Shown: positions 17,601-24,501 of the stretch, piece after piece
How positions within the stretch are numbered: position 1 is the first letter of the stretch
How the letters are laid out: every line of letters begins with the position of its first letter
Source of the DNA: a virus
Strand: one strand, 5' to 3'
Length of the DNA: 25,631 nucleotides
IMG/VR virus record: IMGVR_UViG_3300020438_000246
Span: 1-25,631 of that record
Made by a program: the position numbers and the translations under genes
The notes under the pieces: generated by a model
Seen by the model: only the letters and a program-made list of their open reading frames with translations
Databases searched by the model: none
Told to the model about the DNA's origin: nothing

Positions 17601-20600
17601 AACAACAACTTTTAATACAAACACAACTACCACTACTACATATTCTACAACTACAATTTATAGTACAATAACAACTTTTAATACTACTAAAAATACTATT
17701 ACTACTTATAATACAACCAGGAGTACTATTGAAACAAGAAACACTATCACTTCAAAAAGTACTATTGAACAAAGAGCAACTTCTACTTCAAAGAATACCA
17801 CAACAACGTATAACACAAGTAGAAACACATTAGAAACAAGGTCTACTTCTACTTCAAAAAACACTATTACAACTTTTAATACAATAACAACCTATACCAC
17901 CTCAACAACTTTTAATACTACTAAAAATACCACAACTACTTTTAATACGATTACAACTTATACTACTTCAACAACTTTTAATACAACTACAACTACACTT
18001 ACCACGTTTAATACAATTACAACATATTCGACTACTACTTCATACGCAACACTAACAACGTATAGTACAACAACAACTTTTAATACAACTACAACTACAC
18101 TTACCACGTTTAATACAATAACAACCTATACCACCTCAACAACTTTTAATACTACTAAAAATACCACAACTACTTTTAATACAATTACTGCATATATTAC
18201 AAGTACAACTTTTGAAACAAGTAGAACTACTATTGAATCACGTGCTACATCGACTTCAAAAAATACTATAACTACGTTTAACACAATTACAACGTATAAT
18301 ACAATAACAACTTTTAATACAACTAAAACTACACTTACCACGTTTAATACGATTACAACTTATACTACAAGTACAACTTTTAATACTACTAAGAATACCA
18401 CAACTACTTTTAATACGATTACAACTTATACCACAAGTACAACTTTTGAAACTTCAAAAGAAACTACAACCACGTTTAATACAATTACAACATTTAATAC
18501 AATAACAACTTTTAATACTACAACGACCACAACTACAACTTTTAACACTACCAGGAGTACTATTGAACAGAGAGCTACTTCTACTTCAAAAAATACTACA
18601 ACAACTTTTGAAACCAATAAAAACACTAACACGGTTTATAATACAATTACTGCATATATTACAACTACAACTTTTAATACAAATACAACGACTACTACCG
18701 CATATGCTACAACAACTACTTTTAGCACAATAACAACTTTTAATACTACAACGACCACAACTACAACTTATAATACTTTTCAAAACACTATAGAAAAAAG
18801 AGCTACTTCTACTTCAAAAAGTACAATAACAACTTTTAATACCAATAAAAACACCGTAACTCAATATACTACAATTACAACATTTAATACAATAACAACT
18901 TTTAATACTACAACGACCACAACTACAACTTTTAACACTAATACAACAACTATTGAAACCCGAAGCACTTCTACAAATAGGACTACAACAACAACTTTTA
19001 ATACTACTAAGACTACCATAACTACTTTTAATACAATAACAACTTATGATACTGCTACAACATTAGCAACTGCAACTTCAAGAAATACTACTACAACTTT
19101 TGAGACAAATACAACAACTACCACTGCATATGCTACACTTACAACTTACACCACTTCAACAACTTACAACACAACATTAGAAACCACTACAACTTTTAAT
19201 ACTACTACATCAACTATTGAAACGAGAGCTACTTCTACTTCAAAGACTACTACAACAACTTTTGAAACCAATAAAAATACTAATACGGTTTACAATACAA
19301 TTACTGCATATTCAACTACTACAACTTACAATACTACATTAGCAACTATTACTACATTTAATACTACAACAACTACCACTACAACTTATAATACTTTTCA
19401 AAACACTATAGAAAAAAGAGCTACATCGACTTCAAAAAGCACTATTACGACTTTTGAAACTAATAAAAATACGGTTACACAATATACCACAATTACAATT
19501 TACGAGACCACTACAACTTTTAATACTACGAAGTCAACTACTACAACTTACAATACTACAAGGTCAACAATTACTTCTAAGTCTACAATTACTTCGAAGA
19601 CAACCACTACAACTTTTAACACTACTAAATCAACTATTGAAACACGTGCTACAGCAACTTCAAAAAGTACCACAACAACTTTTGAAACTAACAAAAATAC
19701 GGTTACGCAATATACCACAATTACAACTTATAGTACAATAACAACTTTTGAAACTTCAAAAGAAACTACTACAACTTTTAATACCACTACATCAACTTCT
19801 ACTTCTAAGTCTACTTCTACAAGTAGGACTACAACAACAACTTTTAATACTACAAAAACTACAATTACTACTTATAACACAATAACAACTTATAATACTG
19901 CAACTACTTTAGCAACTGCTACTTCAAAAAACACTACTACAACTTTTGAAACTTCTAAAACTACAACCACTGAATATTCGACTATTACAACTTTTGAAAC
20001 TATTACGACTTTCAATACCACAACAACAACCACTACGACTTTTAATACTACTACGACAACTATTGAAACACGTGCTACTTCTACTTCAAAAAACACTACT
20101 ACAACTTTTGAAACTAATAAAAATACGGTTACACAATATACCACAATTACAACTTACTCAACTATTACTACATTTGAAACAAATACAACAACCACTACAA
20201 CTTTTGATACAATAACAACTTTCAATACAATAACAACTTTCAATACTACAACAACTACCACTACAACTTATAATACTTTTCAAAATACTATAGAAAAAAG
20301 AGCTACTTCTACTTCAAAAAGTACAATAACAACTTTTGAAACTAATAAAAACACCGTAACTCAATATACCACAATCACTACATATGAAACTATTACGACT
20401 TTCAATACCACAACAACAACCACTACAACTTTTAATACGAATACAACTACTACTACAACTTTTAATACTACTACAACAACTATTGAACAGAGAGCTACTT
20501 CTACTTCAAAAAGTACAATAACAACTTTTGAAACTAATAAAAACACCGTAACTCAATATACCACAATCACAACGTTTAATACTATTACTACATTTGAGAC

Positions 20601-21663
20601 AAATACAACAACTACTACAACTTTTGAGACAAATACAACAACAACTACGATTTACAACACTACATTAGAAACCACTACAACTTATAACACAATAACAACT
20701 TATAATACTGCTACAACATTAGCAACTGCTACTTCGAAGTCTACTACTACAACTTTTGAAACTAATAAAAATACGGTTACACAATATACTACAATTACAA
20801 TATATGAAACTACTACAGCTTATAATACTACATTAGCAACTATTACGACTTACAACACAACTCAAAGTACTACTACAACTTATAATACTTTTCAAAATAC
20901 TATAGAAAAAAGAGCTACTTCTACTTCAAAAAGCACTATTACGACTTTTGAAACTAATAAAAATACGGTTACTCAGTACACTACGATTACAACTTTTGAA
21001 ACAATTACTACGTTTGAAACAAGTACAACTACTACTACAACTTTTAATACTACTACGACAACTATTGAAACGAGAGCTACATCGACTTCAAAAAATACCA
21101 TTACAACTTTTGAAACTAATAAAAACACCGTAACTCAGTACACTACGATTACAACTTTTGAAACTGCCACAACATTAGCTACCGCGACTACGAAGTCTAC
21201 TATTACAACTTTTGAAACTAACAAAAACACCGTAACTCAATACACTACGATTACAACTTTTGAAACAACTACCACGTTTGAAACAAATACAACAACCACT
21301 ACGACTTTCAATACCACAACAACTACTTCTACTATTTATAACACAATAACAACTTATAATACTGCTACAACATTGGCTACTGCAACTTCAAAAAATACTA
21401 CAACAACTTTTGAAACCAATAAAAATACTAATACGGTTTACAATACTACAACAACCACTACTACAACTTTTGAAACTTCTAAAACAACTATTACAAAATA
21501 TGAAACAAGTACAACAACTACAACAACTTTTAATACTACCAAAAATACTATAACAACTTTCAATACAATTACAACGTTTAATACAATAACAACTTTCACG
21601 ACAACTTTCGAGACTATTACAACTTATAATACAAGCCGCATCACAAGTTACTACGTATCTTAA
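11662..21663 (+). CDS. Giant threonine-rich repeat protein (3,333 aa), putative virion fibre
   Basis: One uninterrupted 10,002-nt frame with AAGGGA 7 nt before its ATG. The first ~18 residues (MANGAFGFLDELKFSTEF) are the only non-repeat N-terminus. The rest is low-complexity repeat in which Thr is about half of residues in stretches I counted, with Ser, Asn, Lys/Arg, Glu, Ile and Phe/Tyr. Units run 4 or 6 residues, e.g. F-NTT-K, K-STITT-F, F-NTITT-Y, R-STSTS-K. I saw no Cys and no internal Met. One segment with Trp, Pro and Gly breaks the repeat at residues about 1664-1678. The C-terminus is TSRITSYYVS. Beta-branched composition argues against a coiled coil. Location after fibre genes suggests an extended virion appendage. 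Family and function are not recognised. Misassembly of repeats cannot be excluded from sequence alone. Confidence 0.88.
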   Translation: MANGAFGFLDELKFSTEFNTTKATNTTRSTTLATATTLATATSKNTTTTFNTTKETITTFNTTKSTTTTFNTTKETTTEYSTSKVTSTTFNTTKNTITTFNTITTYDTATTLATATSKNTTTTFNTTKETTTTYNTTLSTATTLVTSTSKVTSTTFNTTKSTITTFNTITTFNTATTLQTSTSKTTSTTYNTTKNTITTFNTITTYETITTYETSKSTITTYNTTRSTSTSIVTSTSKVTSTTYNTTKSTITTFNTITSYTTTTTYETSKSTITTFNTTTTTITTFETSKTTIEQRSTSTSKTTSTTFNTTKSTITTFNTITTYDTATTLATATSKTTTTTFETSKTTTTTYNTSKSTITTYNTTLATATTLVTSTSKTTSTTYNTTKNTITTFNTITTYETITTYETSKTTTTTYETSKSTITTYNTTLATIEQRSTSTSKTTSTTYNTTKNTITTFNTITSYTTTTTYETSKSTTTTYNTTLATSTSKSTSTSKTTTTTYETTLSTIEQRSTSTSKTTSTTFNTTKSTITTFNTITTYETITTYNTSKSTITTYNTTLATITSKSTITSKTTTTTFNTTKNTITTFNTITTYDTATTLATATSKSTTTTFETSKTTTTTFETITTFNTITTYETSKTTITTYNTTLSTIEQRSTSTSKVTSTTFNTTKSTITTFNTITTYATITTYETSKTTTTAYATITTFETITTFETNTTTITTYETSKTTIEQRSTSTSKTTSTTFNTTKSTITTFNTITSYTTTTTYETSKSTITTYNTTLETITTYETSKTTIEQRSTSTSKVTSTTFNTQKNTITTYNTITTYSTITTYNTSKTTITTFNTSKNTIETRNTITSKTTTTTYNTTLSTTTTFNTITTYNTATTLATATSKSTTTTFETSKTTTTTFNTITTYETITTYETSKSTITTYNTTLSTATSRNTSTSKTTSTTFNTTKSTITTFNTITSYTTTTTYNTSKSTITTYNTTRSTITSRSTITSKTTTTTYNTSKNTLETRATSTSKVTSTTFNTTKNTITTFNTITTYSTITTFNTSKSTITTYNTTLATSTSRNTATSRITITTYNTSKNTIETRATSTSRNTITTYNTSRNTIEQRATSTSKNTITTYNTTLSTKETRNTITSRTTLSIFLTITTYETTTTFNTSKNTLETRATSTSKNTITTYNTSKNTIEQRATSTSRNTITTYNTTRSTIETRNTITSKITIEQRSTSTSRNTITTYNTSRNTIETRATSTSRNTITTYNTSRNTIEQRATSTSKNTITTFNTITAYITSTTYNTSKTTLTTFNTITAYSTTTSYATLTTYSTITTFTTTKNTITTYNTTLATIESRNTITSKTTTTTYNTTRSTIETRNTITSKSTITTYATTLSTIETRSTSTSKVTSTTFNTTKSTITTYNTTRSTIESRATSTSKNTITTYNTTKSTKETRNTTTSKTTITTFLTITTYTTSTTFNTSKNTIETRATSTSKNTSTAYATSTSKNTITTYNTSRNTIETRATSTSKNTTTSYATLTTYSTTTTFITTKATATITTYTTTYTTSTTFVTSRITIETRATATSKNTTTTFITSKNTFTVYNTITSYATTTSYNTTATTATSRNTSTVYNTSKNTQTTTDVTTTYYTYYITAKNTYKQTYYATATSKTTTYITSFSTWVGYGNGPGGAPIRTTSKNTSRTTTFNTITKHYTFYITNKITYRLTSRTTASAFNTSTTFTTTKNTTTIFNTSTRFITSKSTIESRATGTSRSTLTQYNTSKAVTTTFNTITTYSTITFYNTSRNTIESRNTTQSVLTITSYNTSISTIETRNTITSKTTSTVYNTITTYTTSTTFNTTKNTTTTFNTITSKNTITTFNTITTYTTSTTFNTSRNTIETRATSTSKNTTTAYSTITTYNTITTFNTTTTTSTVYNTITTYSTTTTYATSKSTITTFNTNKNTVTQYTTITTYSTTTTFNTTASTTTSYATLTTYSTTTTFNTNTTTTTTYSTTTIYSTITTFNTTKNTITTYNTTRSTIETRNTITSKSTIEQRATSTSKNTTTTYNTSRNTLETRSTSTSKNTITTFNTITTYTTSTTFNTTKNTTTTFNTITTYTTSTTFNTTTTTLTTFNTITTYSTTTSYATLTTYSTTTTFNTTTTTLTTFNTITTYTTSTTFNTTKNTTTTFNTITAYITSTTFETSRTTIESRATSTSKNTITTFNTITTYNTITTFNTTKTTLTTFNTITTYTTSTTFNTTKNTTTTFNTITTYTTSTTFETSKETTTTFNTITTFNTITTFNTTTTTTTTFNTTRSTIEQRATSTSKNTTTTFETNKNTNTVYNTITAYITTTTFNTNTTTTTAYATTTTFSTITTFNTTTTTTTTYNTFQNTIEKRATSTSKSTITTFNTNKNTVTQYTTITTFNTITTFNTTTTTTTTFNTNTTTIETRSTSTNRTTTTTFNTTKTTITTFNTITTYDTATTLATATSRNTTTTFETNTTTTTAYATLTTYTTSTTYNTTLETTTTFNTTTSTIETRATSTSKTTTTTFETNKNTNTVYNTITAYSTTTTYNTTLATITTFNTTTTTTTTYNTFQNTIEKRATSTSKSTITTFETNKNTVTQYTTITIYETTTTFNTTKSTTTTYNTTRSTITSKSTITSKTTTTTFNTTKSTIETRATATSKSTTTTFETNKNTVTQYTTITTYSTITTFETSKETTTTFNTTTSTSTSKSTSTSRTTTTTFNTTKTTITTYNTITTYNTATTLATATSKNTTTTFETSKTTTTEYSTITTFETITTFNTTTTTTTTFNTTTTTIETRATSTSKNTTTTFETNKNTVTQYTTITTYSTITTFETNTTTTTTFDTITTFNTITTFNTTTTTTTTYNTFQNTIEKRATSTSKSTITTFETNKNTVTQYTTITTYETITTFNTTTTTTTTFNTNTTTTTTFNTTTTTIEQRATSTSKSTITTFETNKNTVTQYTTITTFNTITTFETNTTTTTTFETNTTTTTIYNTTLETTTTYNTITTYNTATTLATATSKSTTTTFETNKNTVTQYTTITIYETTTAYNTTLATITTYNTTQSTTTTYNTFQNTIEKRATSTSKSTITTFETNKNTVTQYTTITTFETITTFETSTTTTTTFNTTTTTIETRATSTSKNTITTFETNKNTVTQYTTITTFETATTLATATTKSTITTFETNKNTVTQYTTITTFETTTTFETNTTTTTTFNTTTTTSTIYNTITTYNTATTLATATSKNTTTTFETNKNTNTVYNTTTTTTTTFETSKTTITKYETSTTTTTTFNTTKNTITTFNTITTFNTITTFTTTFETITTYNTSRITSYYVS
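11700..21640 (+). repeat. Degenerate in-frame Thr-rich repeat array
   Basis: Building blocks of 12 nt (4 codons) and 18 nt (6 codons) tile the gene, often as a 66-nt set (4+6+6+6 codons). Larger phrases recur: TATTLATAT about 10 times across the gene; NKNTVTQYTTIT 11 times, all after about base 17480; YNTFQNTIEKRATSTSK 4 times, all after about 18760; IEQRSTSTSK mostly before 14100; NTSRNTIE phrases with ETR or EQR concentrated at 14880-16200. Synonymous Thr codons (aca, act, acc, acg) are mixed, so protein repeats are more regular than DNA repeats. Confidence 0.9.
16540..16800 (+). other. Central non-repeat segment of giant protein
   Basis: Around residues 1627-1713 the 4/6-residue rhythm breaks. 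Tyr-rich stretches (TTYYTYYITAKNTYKQTYYA and ITKHYTFYITNKITYRLT) flank FSTWVGYGNGPGGAPIR, which holds the only Trp and the only prolines I could find in the protein and most of its glycines. Trp is residue 1665 of 3,333, i.e. at the midpoint. It may be a hinge, a turn that folds the chain back, or a binding site. Confidence 0.8.
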
Positions 21664-21688
21664 AAAAAATCACTTTTAGAAAAAAAAC

Positions 21689-21704
21689 TTTATATTTATA
21701 TATG
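21689..21704 (+). promoter_or_regulatory. Candidate promoter motif before the glycan cassette
   Basis: TTTATATTTATATATG, identical over 16 bases to 5103-5118, in the 71-nt gap after the giant gene and 30 nt before the ATG at 21735. An A-rich/T-rich tract precedes it but I see no terminator hairpin. Two exact copies at equivalent positions in two intergenic gaps favour a real transcription signal. Confidence 0.5.
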
Positions 21705-21734
21705 TGTATATAAAAGGTTATCTAAGGAGTTACA

Positions 21735-22706
21735 ATGCCTAAAATGAAATCTGAAATGTTTGACCCTTCCGTTGCTAATGAAAGGATAGGGGAGTACGAA
21801 AAAAATAAATATTTAGTCGATAATCTCGCAGGAGTAGATAAATATTTTAGAAAACGTATGAAACGGTATACTACTGAATTTTCATATGATGTAATGGCTA
21901 ACGAAATAGCCTATTTTAAAACTATAAATTATACTGAATACGCTACTTCATTTATGATGTGTCCGTTGAGCCAAATAATGAGAGAACAACAGATTAAGGA
22001 TGCATATTATGATGAAGAAACTGAAGAATATCCAATATTAGATTGGGTAACATATTTTAAAGAGAACGTAGAAAATAAAGTATCTAACAAATATCAAGAC
22101 AGGATAGATTTAACTGAAGACCCAAAATTTGATAGAGAAATTGAAGCATTAGTAGTTTTACCTGGTTCTAATAAAATTAAAAGTAGGGTTTGTTTAAATA
22201 AATTAAAAACTATTAAAGATAGACACGGAGATAAAGTTTTATTTAAACCACATCCAATAACACAACATCAAATTATAGGAGAATTGAAAGATTTATTTGG
22301 TGAATCGTGTATACTTCCACGTGAAGCAGATTTGTATGCTTTTATGATGAAAGTACCGAGAATATATAGTACTAATATTAGTGAATCTTCTTTATATGCA
22401 GTTTGTTTAGAAAAAGAACTTGACCATATAGAAGTACATCAGGATATGGCGTGGGGTTCATTTTATCATATGAATTGGCCTTTGTTTATGTCTGAAGTTC
22501 GAGGCCAAGATACTCACTATTTTATTAATAAAGTTCTCTCAAGTCCTAAATGTGGAATAATTAATCCTCGAGTAGATGGAAATTGGAAGAAAAAAATAGA
22601 TGACTATTTGACTTATATACATAAAGAACGAGAATTATGGTATGAAGTATTTGTTCGTGATGACCCTATTGTCAAAACTGAAGAATTTAAAAAGAAAAAA
22701 TCTTAG
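21735..22706 (+). CDS. Putative GT-B glycosyltransferase with HP and SS motifs
   Basis: 323 residues, AAGGAG site upstream. The N-terminal 130 residues are charged and not recognised. A Rossmann-like half starts at ALVVLPGS (138-145); KVLFKPHPI (167-175) carries a His-Pro pair, and STNISESSLYAVCLEK (212-227) carries a Ser-Ser pair after ILPREADLYAFMMKVPRIY. HP and SS motifs in this order bind the CMP-sugar in bacterial sialyl- and Kdo-transferases and related capsule enzymes. The next gene makes Kdo-8-phosphate, so a CMP-ulosonate donor is plausible. Overall similarity is weak and another GT-B or polymerase-type transferase is possible. First gene of the cassette; its stop overlaps the next ribosome binding site (TTAGGAGTT). 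Confidence 0.55.
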   Translation: MPKMKSEMFDPSVANERIGEYEKNKYLVDNLAGVDKYFRKRMKRYTTEFSYDVMANEIAYFKTINYTEYATSFMMCPLSQIMREQQIKDAYYDEETEEYPILDWVTYFKENVENKVSNKYQDRIDLTEDPKFDREIEALVVLPGSNKIKSRVCLNKLKTIKDRHGDKVLFKPHPITQHQIIGELKDLFGESCILPREADLYAFMMKVPRIYSTNISESSLYAVCLEKELDHIEVHQDMAWGSFYHMNWPLFMSEVRGQDTHYFINKVLSSPKCGIINPRVDGNWKKKIDDYLTYIHKERELWYEVFVRDDPIVKTEEFKKKKS

Positions 22707-22715
22707 GAGTTTAAA

Positions 22716-24155
22716 ATGAAAAAAGTTTCGGTTTCAAATGTAGTATTCGGTGGCGATGAGACACCTATAATTGCGGGGCCTTGTGTTATTGAATCATATA
22801 AACTTTCAATGGATGTCGCAAAACAACTTGTTAAAATAGGAAAAAACACTAAAACTCCAATAGTATACAAAAGTTCTTGGGATAAAGCAAATCGTTCTTC
22901 TAATTCATCTTATAGAGGTCCTGGTATAGAAAAGGGATTGGAAGCACTTAGAAGAGTAAAAGAAGAAACAGGTATGCCTGTACTTACTGATGTTCACGAA
23001 GTACACCACGTAAAAGAAGTAGCAGAAGTAGTTGATATAATTCAAATACCAGCATTTTTGTGTAGACAAACTGATTTGATAAAAGAAGTGGCACAGACAG
23101 GCAAAGTAGTAAATGTTAAAAAAGGTCAATTTTTATCACCTTGGGAAATTGAAAATGTTATAATAAAAATTACAGAAGAAGGTAATGAAAATATTTTAAT
23201 TACAGAAAGAGGAACTCAATTTGGTTATAACAATCTTGTTGTTGATATGAGGTCGATACCTATAATGCAAGAGTTTGGGTTTCCTGTGATATTTGATGCG
23301 ACACATAGTAACCAACTTCCAGGAGGAAACGGAACATCTACAGCTGGTATGAGAAATATGGTTCCTTATCTTGCTAAAGCCGCAGTTGCTGTCGGTTGTG
23401 ATGGCGTATTTTTTGAAACACACCCTGACCCTGAAAGTGCTAAATCAGATGCATCAACACAATGGCCTTTAGGTGACTTAGAAGAAGTTATTTCAAATTT
23501 AAAAATGAAGCCGGCTAAGGTGAAACCGGGTCCTAGTAAAACTTTTGGAGAAAGTCAAGCAAAAAATAGTAAAACAATGTATAAAGACCGACTCAACAAG
23601 AAGTATCAATCACATATGGATACAAATCAAATTAATGTTATGAATTTTGATGATATCCCGTTACCTGAAAAACCATCTAATACTTTATCAAGTTCTAATC
23701 CGTTTACGACAACTTGTACAAAATTAATGGATGAAAGAAACTTAACTGAAAGTGTTATTATCTCAAGTACTGACGATTTAGAGTCTATAGGTGGGAATAA
23801 ATCAGAAGTGATAGCTTGTGACGGATTTCTCGATACGTTAAATCCTGCAGAAGTTGATTTAAATTTAGTCACTATTTTTAATTCTGCTACAAGACTAATA
23901 TTTTTACAACTTGAACCTAAAAGAAGACCTATAGAGTGGTGGATACAAAAGTTAAACTTTTTAAGAGAAAGACACGACCAAAAAGAATTAGATATTTTCG
24001 TATCTTTTACAGCTGAGCCTGCAAAACTCAGAATGATAACTTTACCTAATGATTATTATAAAAGAAAAGAAGACGAAGAAGTAAAATCTAACAAAGTAAA
24101 AGTTCCTATGATTCGATGGAACAATCCCAAAGATAAACCTAAACCAAGGATATAA
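22716..24155 (+). CDS. kdsA: Kdo-8-phosphate synthase (KdsA), metal-dependent type, with C-terminal methyltransferase-like extension
   Basis: Residues 1-265 are a full KdsA, which condenses arabinose-5-phosphate with phosphoenolpyruvate to Kdo-8-phosphate. Family blocks: IAGPCVIES, KSSWDKANRSS (52-62), TDVHE, IIQIPAFLCRQTDL, NVKKGQF, ERGTQFGYNNLVVDMRS, FDATHSNQLPGG, FFETHPDP, SDASTQ. Cys23, His197, Glu234 and Asp245 match the four metal ligands of the Aquifex-type enzyme (E. coli has Asn in place of Cys). KdsA is normally about 280 residues; this protein has 479. The extra ~200 residues include ACDGFLDTLNPAEV and RRPIEWWIQKL, resembling the late half of class I methyltransferases common in phages, but without a glycine-rich SAM-binding motif. 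This may be a remnant or a partner-binding domain. Confidence 0.95.
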   Translation: MKKVSVSNVVFGGDETPIIAGPCVIESYKLSMDVAKQLVKIGKNTKTPIVYKSSWDKANRSSNSSYRGPGIEKGLEALRRVKEETGMPVLTDVHEVHHVKEVAEVVDIIQIPAFLCRQTDLIKEVAQTGKVVNVKKGQFLSPWEIENVIIKITEEGNENILITERGTQFGYNNLVVDMRSIPIMQEFGFPVIFDATHSNQLPGGNGTSTAGMRNMVPYLAKAAVAVGCDGVFFETHPDPESAKSDASTQWPLGDLEEVISNLKMKPAKVKPGPSKTFGESQAKNSKTMYKDRLNKKYQSHMDTNQINVMNFDDIPLPEKPSNTLSSSNPFTTTCTKLMDERNLTESVIISSTDDLESIGGNKSEVIACDGFLDTLNPAEVDLNLVTIFNSATRLIFLQLEPKRRPIEWWIQKLNFLRERHDQKELDIFVSFTAEPAKLRMITLPNDYYKRKEDEEVKSNKVKVPMIRWNNPKDKPKPRI

Positions 24156-24156
24156 T

Positions 24157-24501
24157 ATGCACACAGCAGGAAAAGTATGGGGCAAGACCGCAAATATATT
24201 CTCTAATCCTAATTTTGAAGTACATAGGATAGAAGTAAATAAAGGCGGATATTGTTCAAAACATAAACACAAATATAAATTTAATGCCTTCTATGTAGAA
24301 AGTGGTGAATTAGATATTATAATCTACAAAAATGATTATGATTTAGTGGATACAACCACGTTAAAAGCGGGTGATATGACTATAGCTAAGCCAGGAGAAT
24401 ATCATAGTTTTAAAGCAAACGCAAAAACTATTTGTTATGAATTTTATTGGGCTGAACTAAATCACAATGATATTGAAAGAGAATCTGTAGGTGGTGTTTA
24501 G
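24157..24501 (+). CDS. Cupin-domain protein
   Basis: 114 residues, one base after the kdsA stop. A single cupin barrel: motif 1 is G-x-C-S-K-H-K-H (His36, His38) followed by YVESGEL with Glu48; motif 2 is KPGEYHSF with His83, so the usual 3-His/1-Glu metal site is complete. It resembles small cupins attached to sugar isomerases or epimerases (phosphomannose-isomerase-type). Its place between kdsA and a glycosyltransferase suggests action on a sugar or sugar-phosphate. The exact reaction cannot be read from sequence. The stop overlaps the following GTG start. Confidence 0.85.
   Translation: MHTAGKVWGKTANIFSNPNFEVHRIEVNKGGYCSKHKHKYKFNAFYVESGELDIIIYKNDYDLVDTTTLKAGDMTIAKPGEYHSFKANAKTICYEFYWAELNHNDIERESVGGV

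Noticed and set aside
11649-21133. Val-rich reverse-strand and Leu/Gln-rich alternate-frame open frames inside the giant gene (e.g. 11649-12056 -, 19454-19741 +, 19890-20144 -)
   Set aside because: They are mirror images of the Thr codon repeats (ACN read as GTN or in other frames) and lack ribosome binding sites and independent sequence character.
11662-21663. Tape measure protein
   Set aside because: Length would suit a very long tail, but tape measures are helical and often have hydrophobic or enzymatic segments; this protein is Thr/beta-branched with no such parts, and it sits outside a tail tube/chaperone context.
11662-21663. CRISPR array or non-coding tandem repeat
   Set aside because: No constant repeat with unique spacers; a single frame is kept open for 10 kb and variation is largely synonymous, so it is coding.
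11662-21663. Eukaryotic mucin-like contamination
   Set aside because: The gene has a bacterial/phage ribosome binding site, no introns, and is embedded co-directionally between phage genes with similar base composition.
23196-23423. Small reverse-strand frames inside kdsA and the later cassette
   Set aside because: They are fully covered by conserved KdsA blocks on the + strand and look like chance frames.
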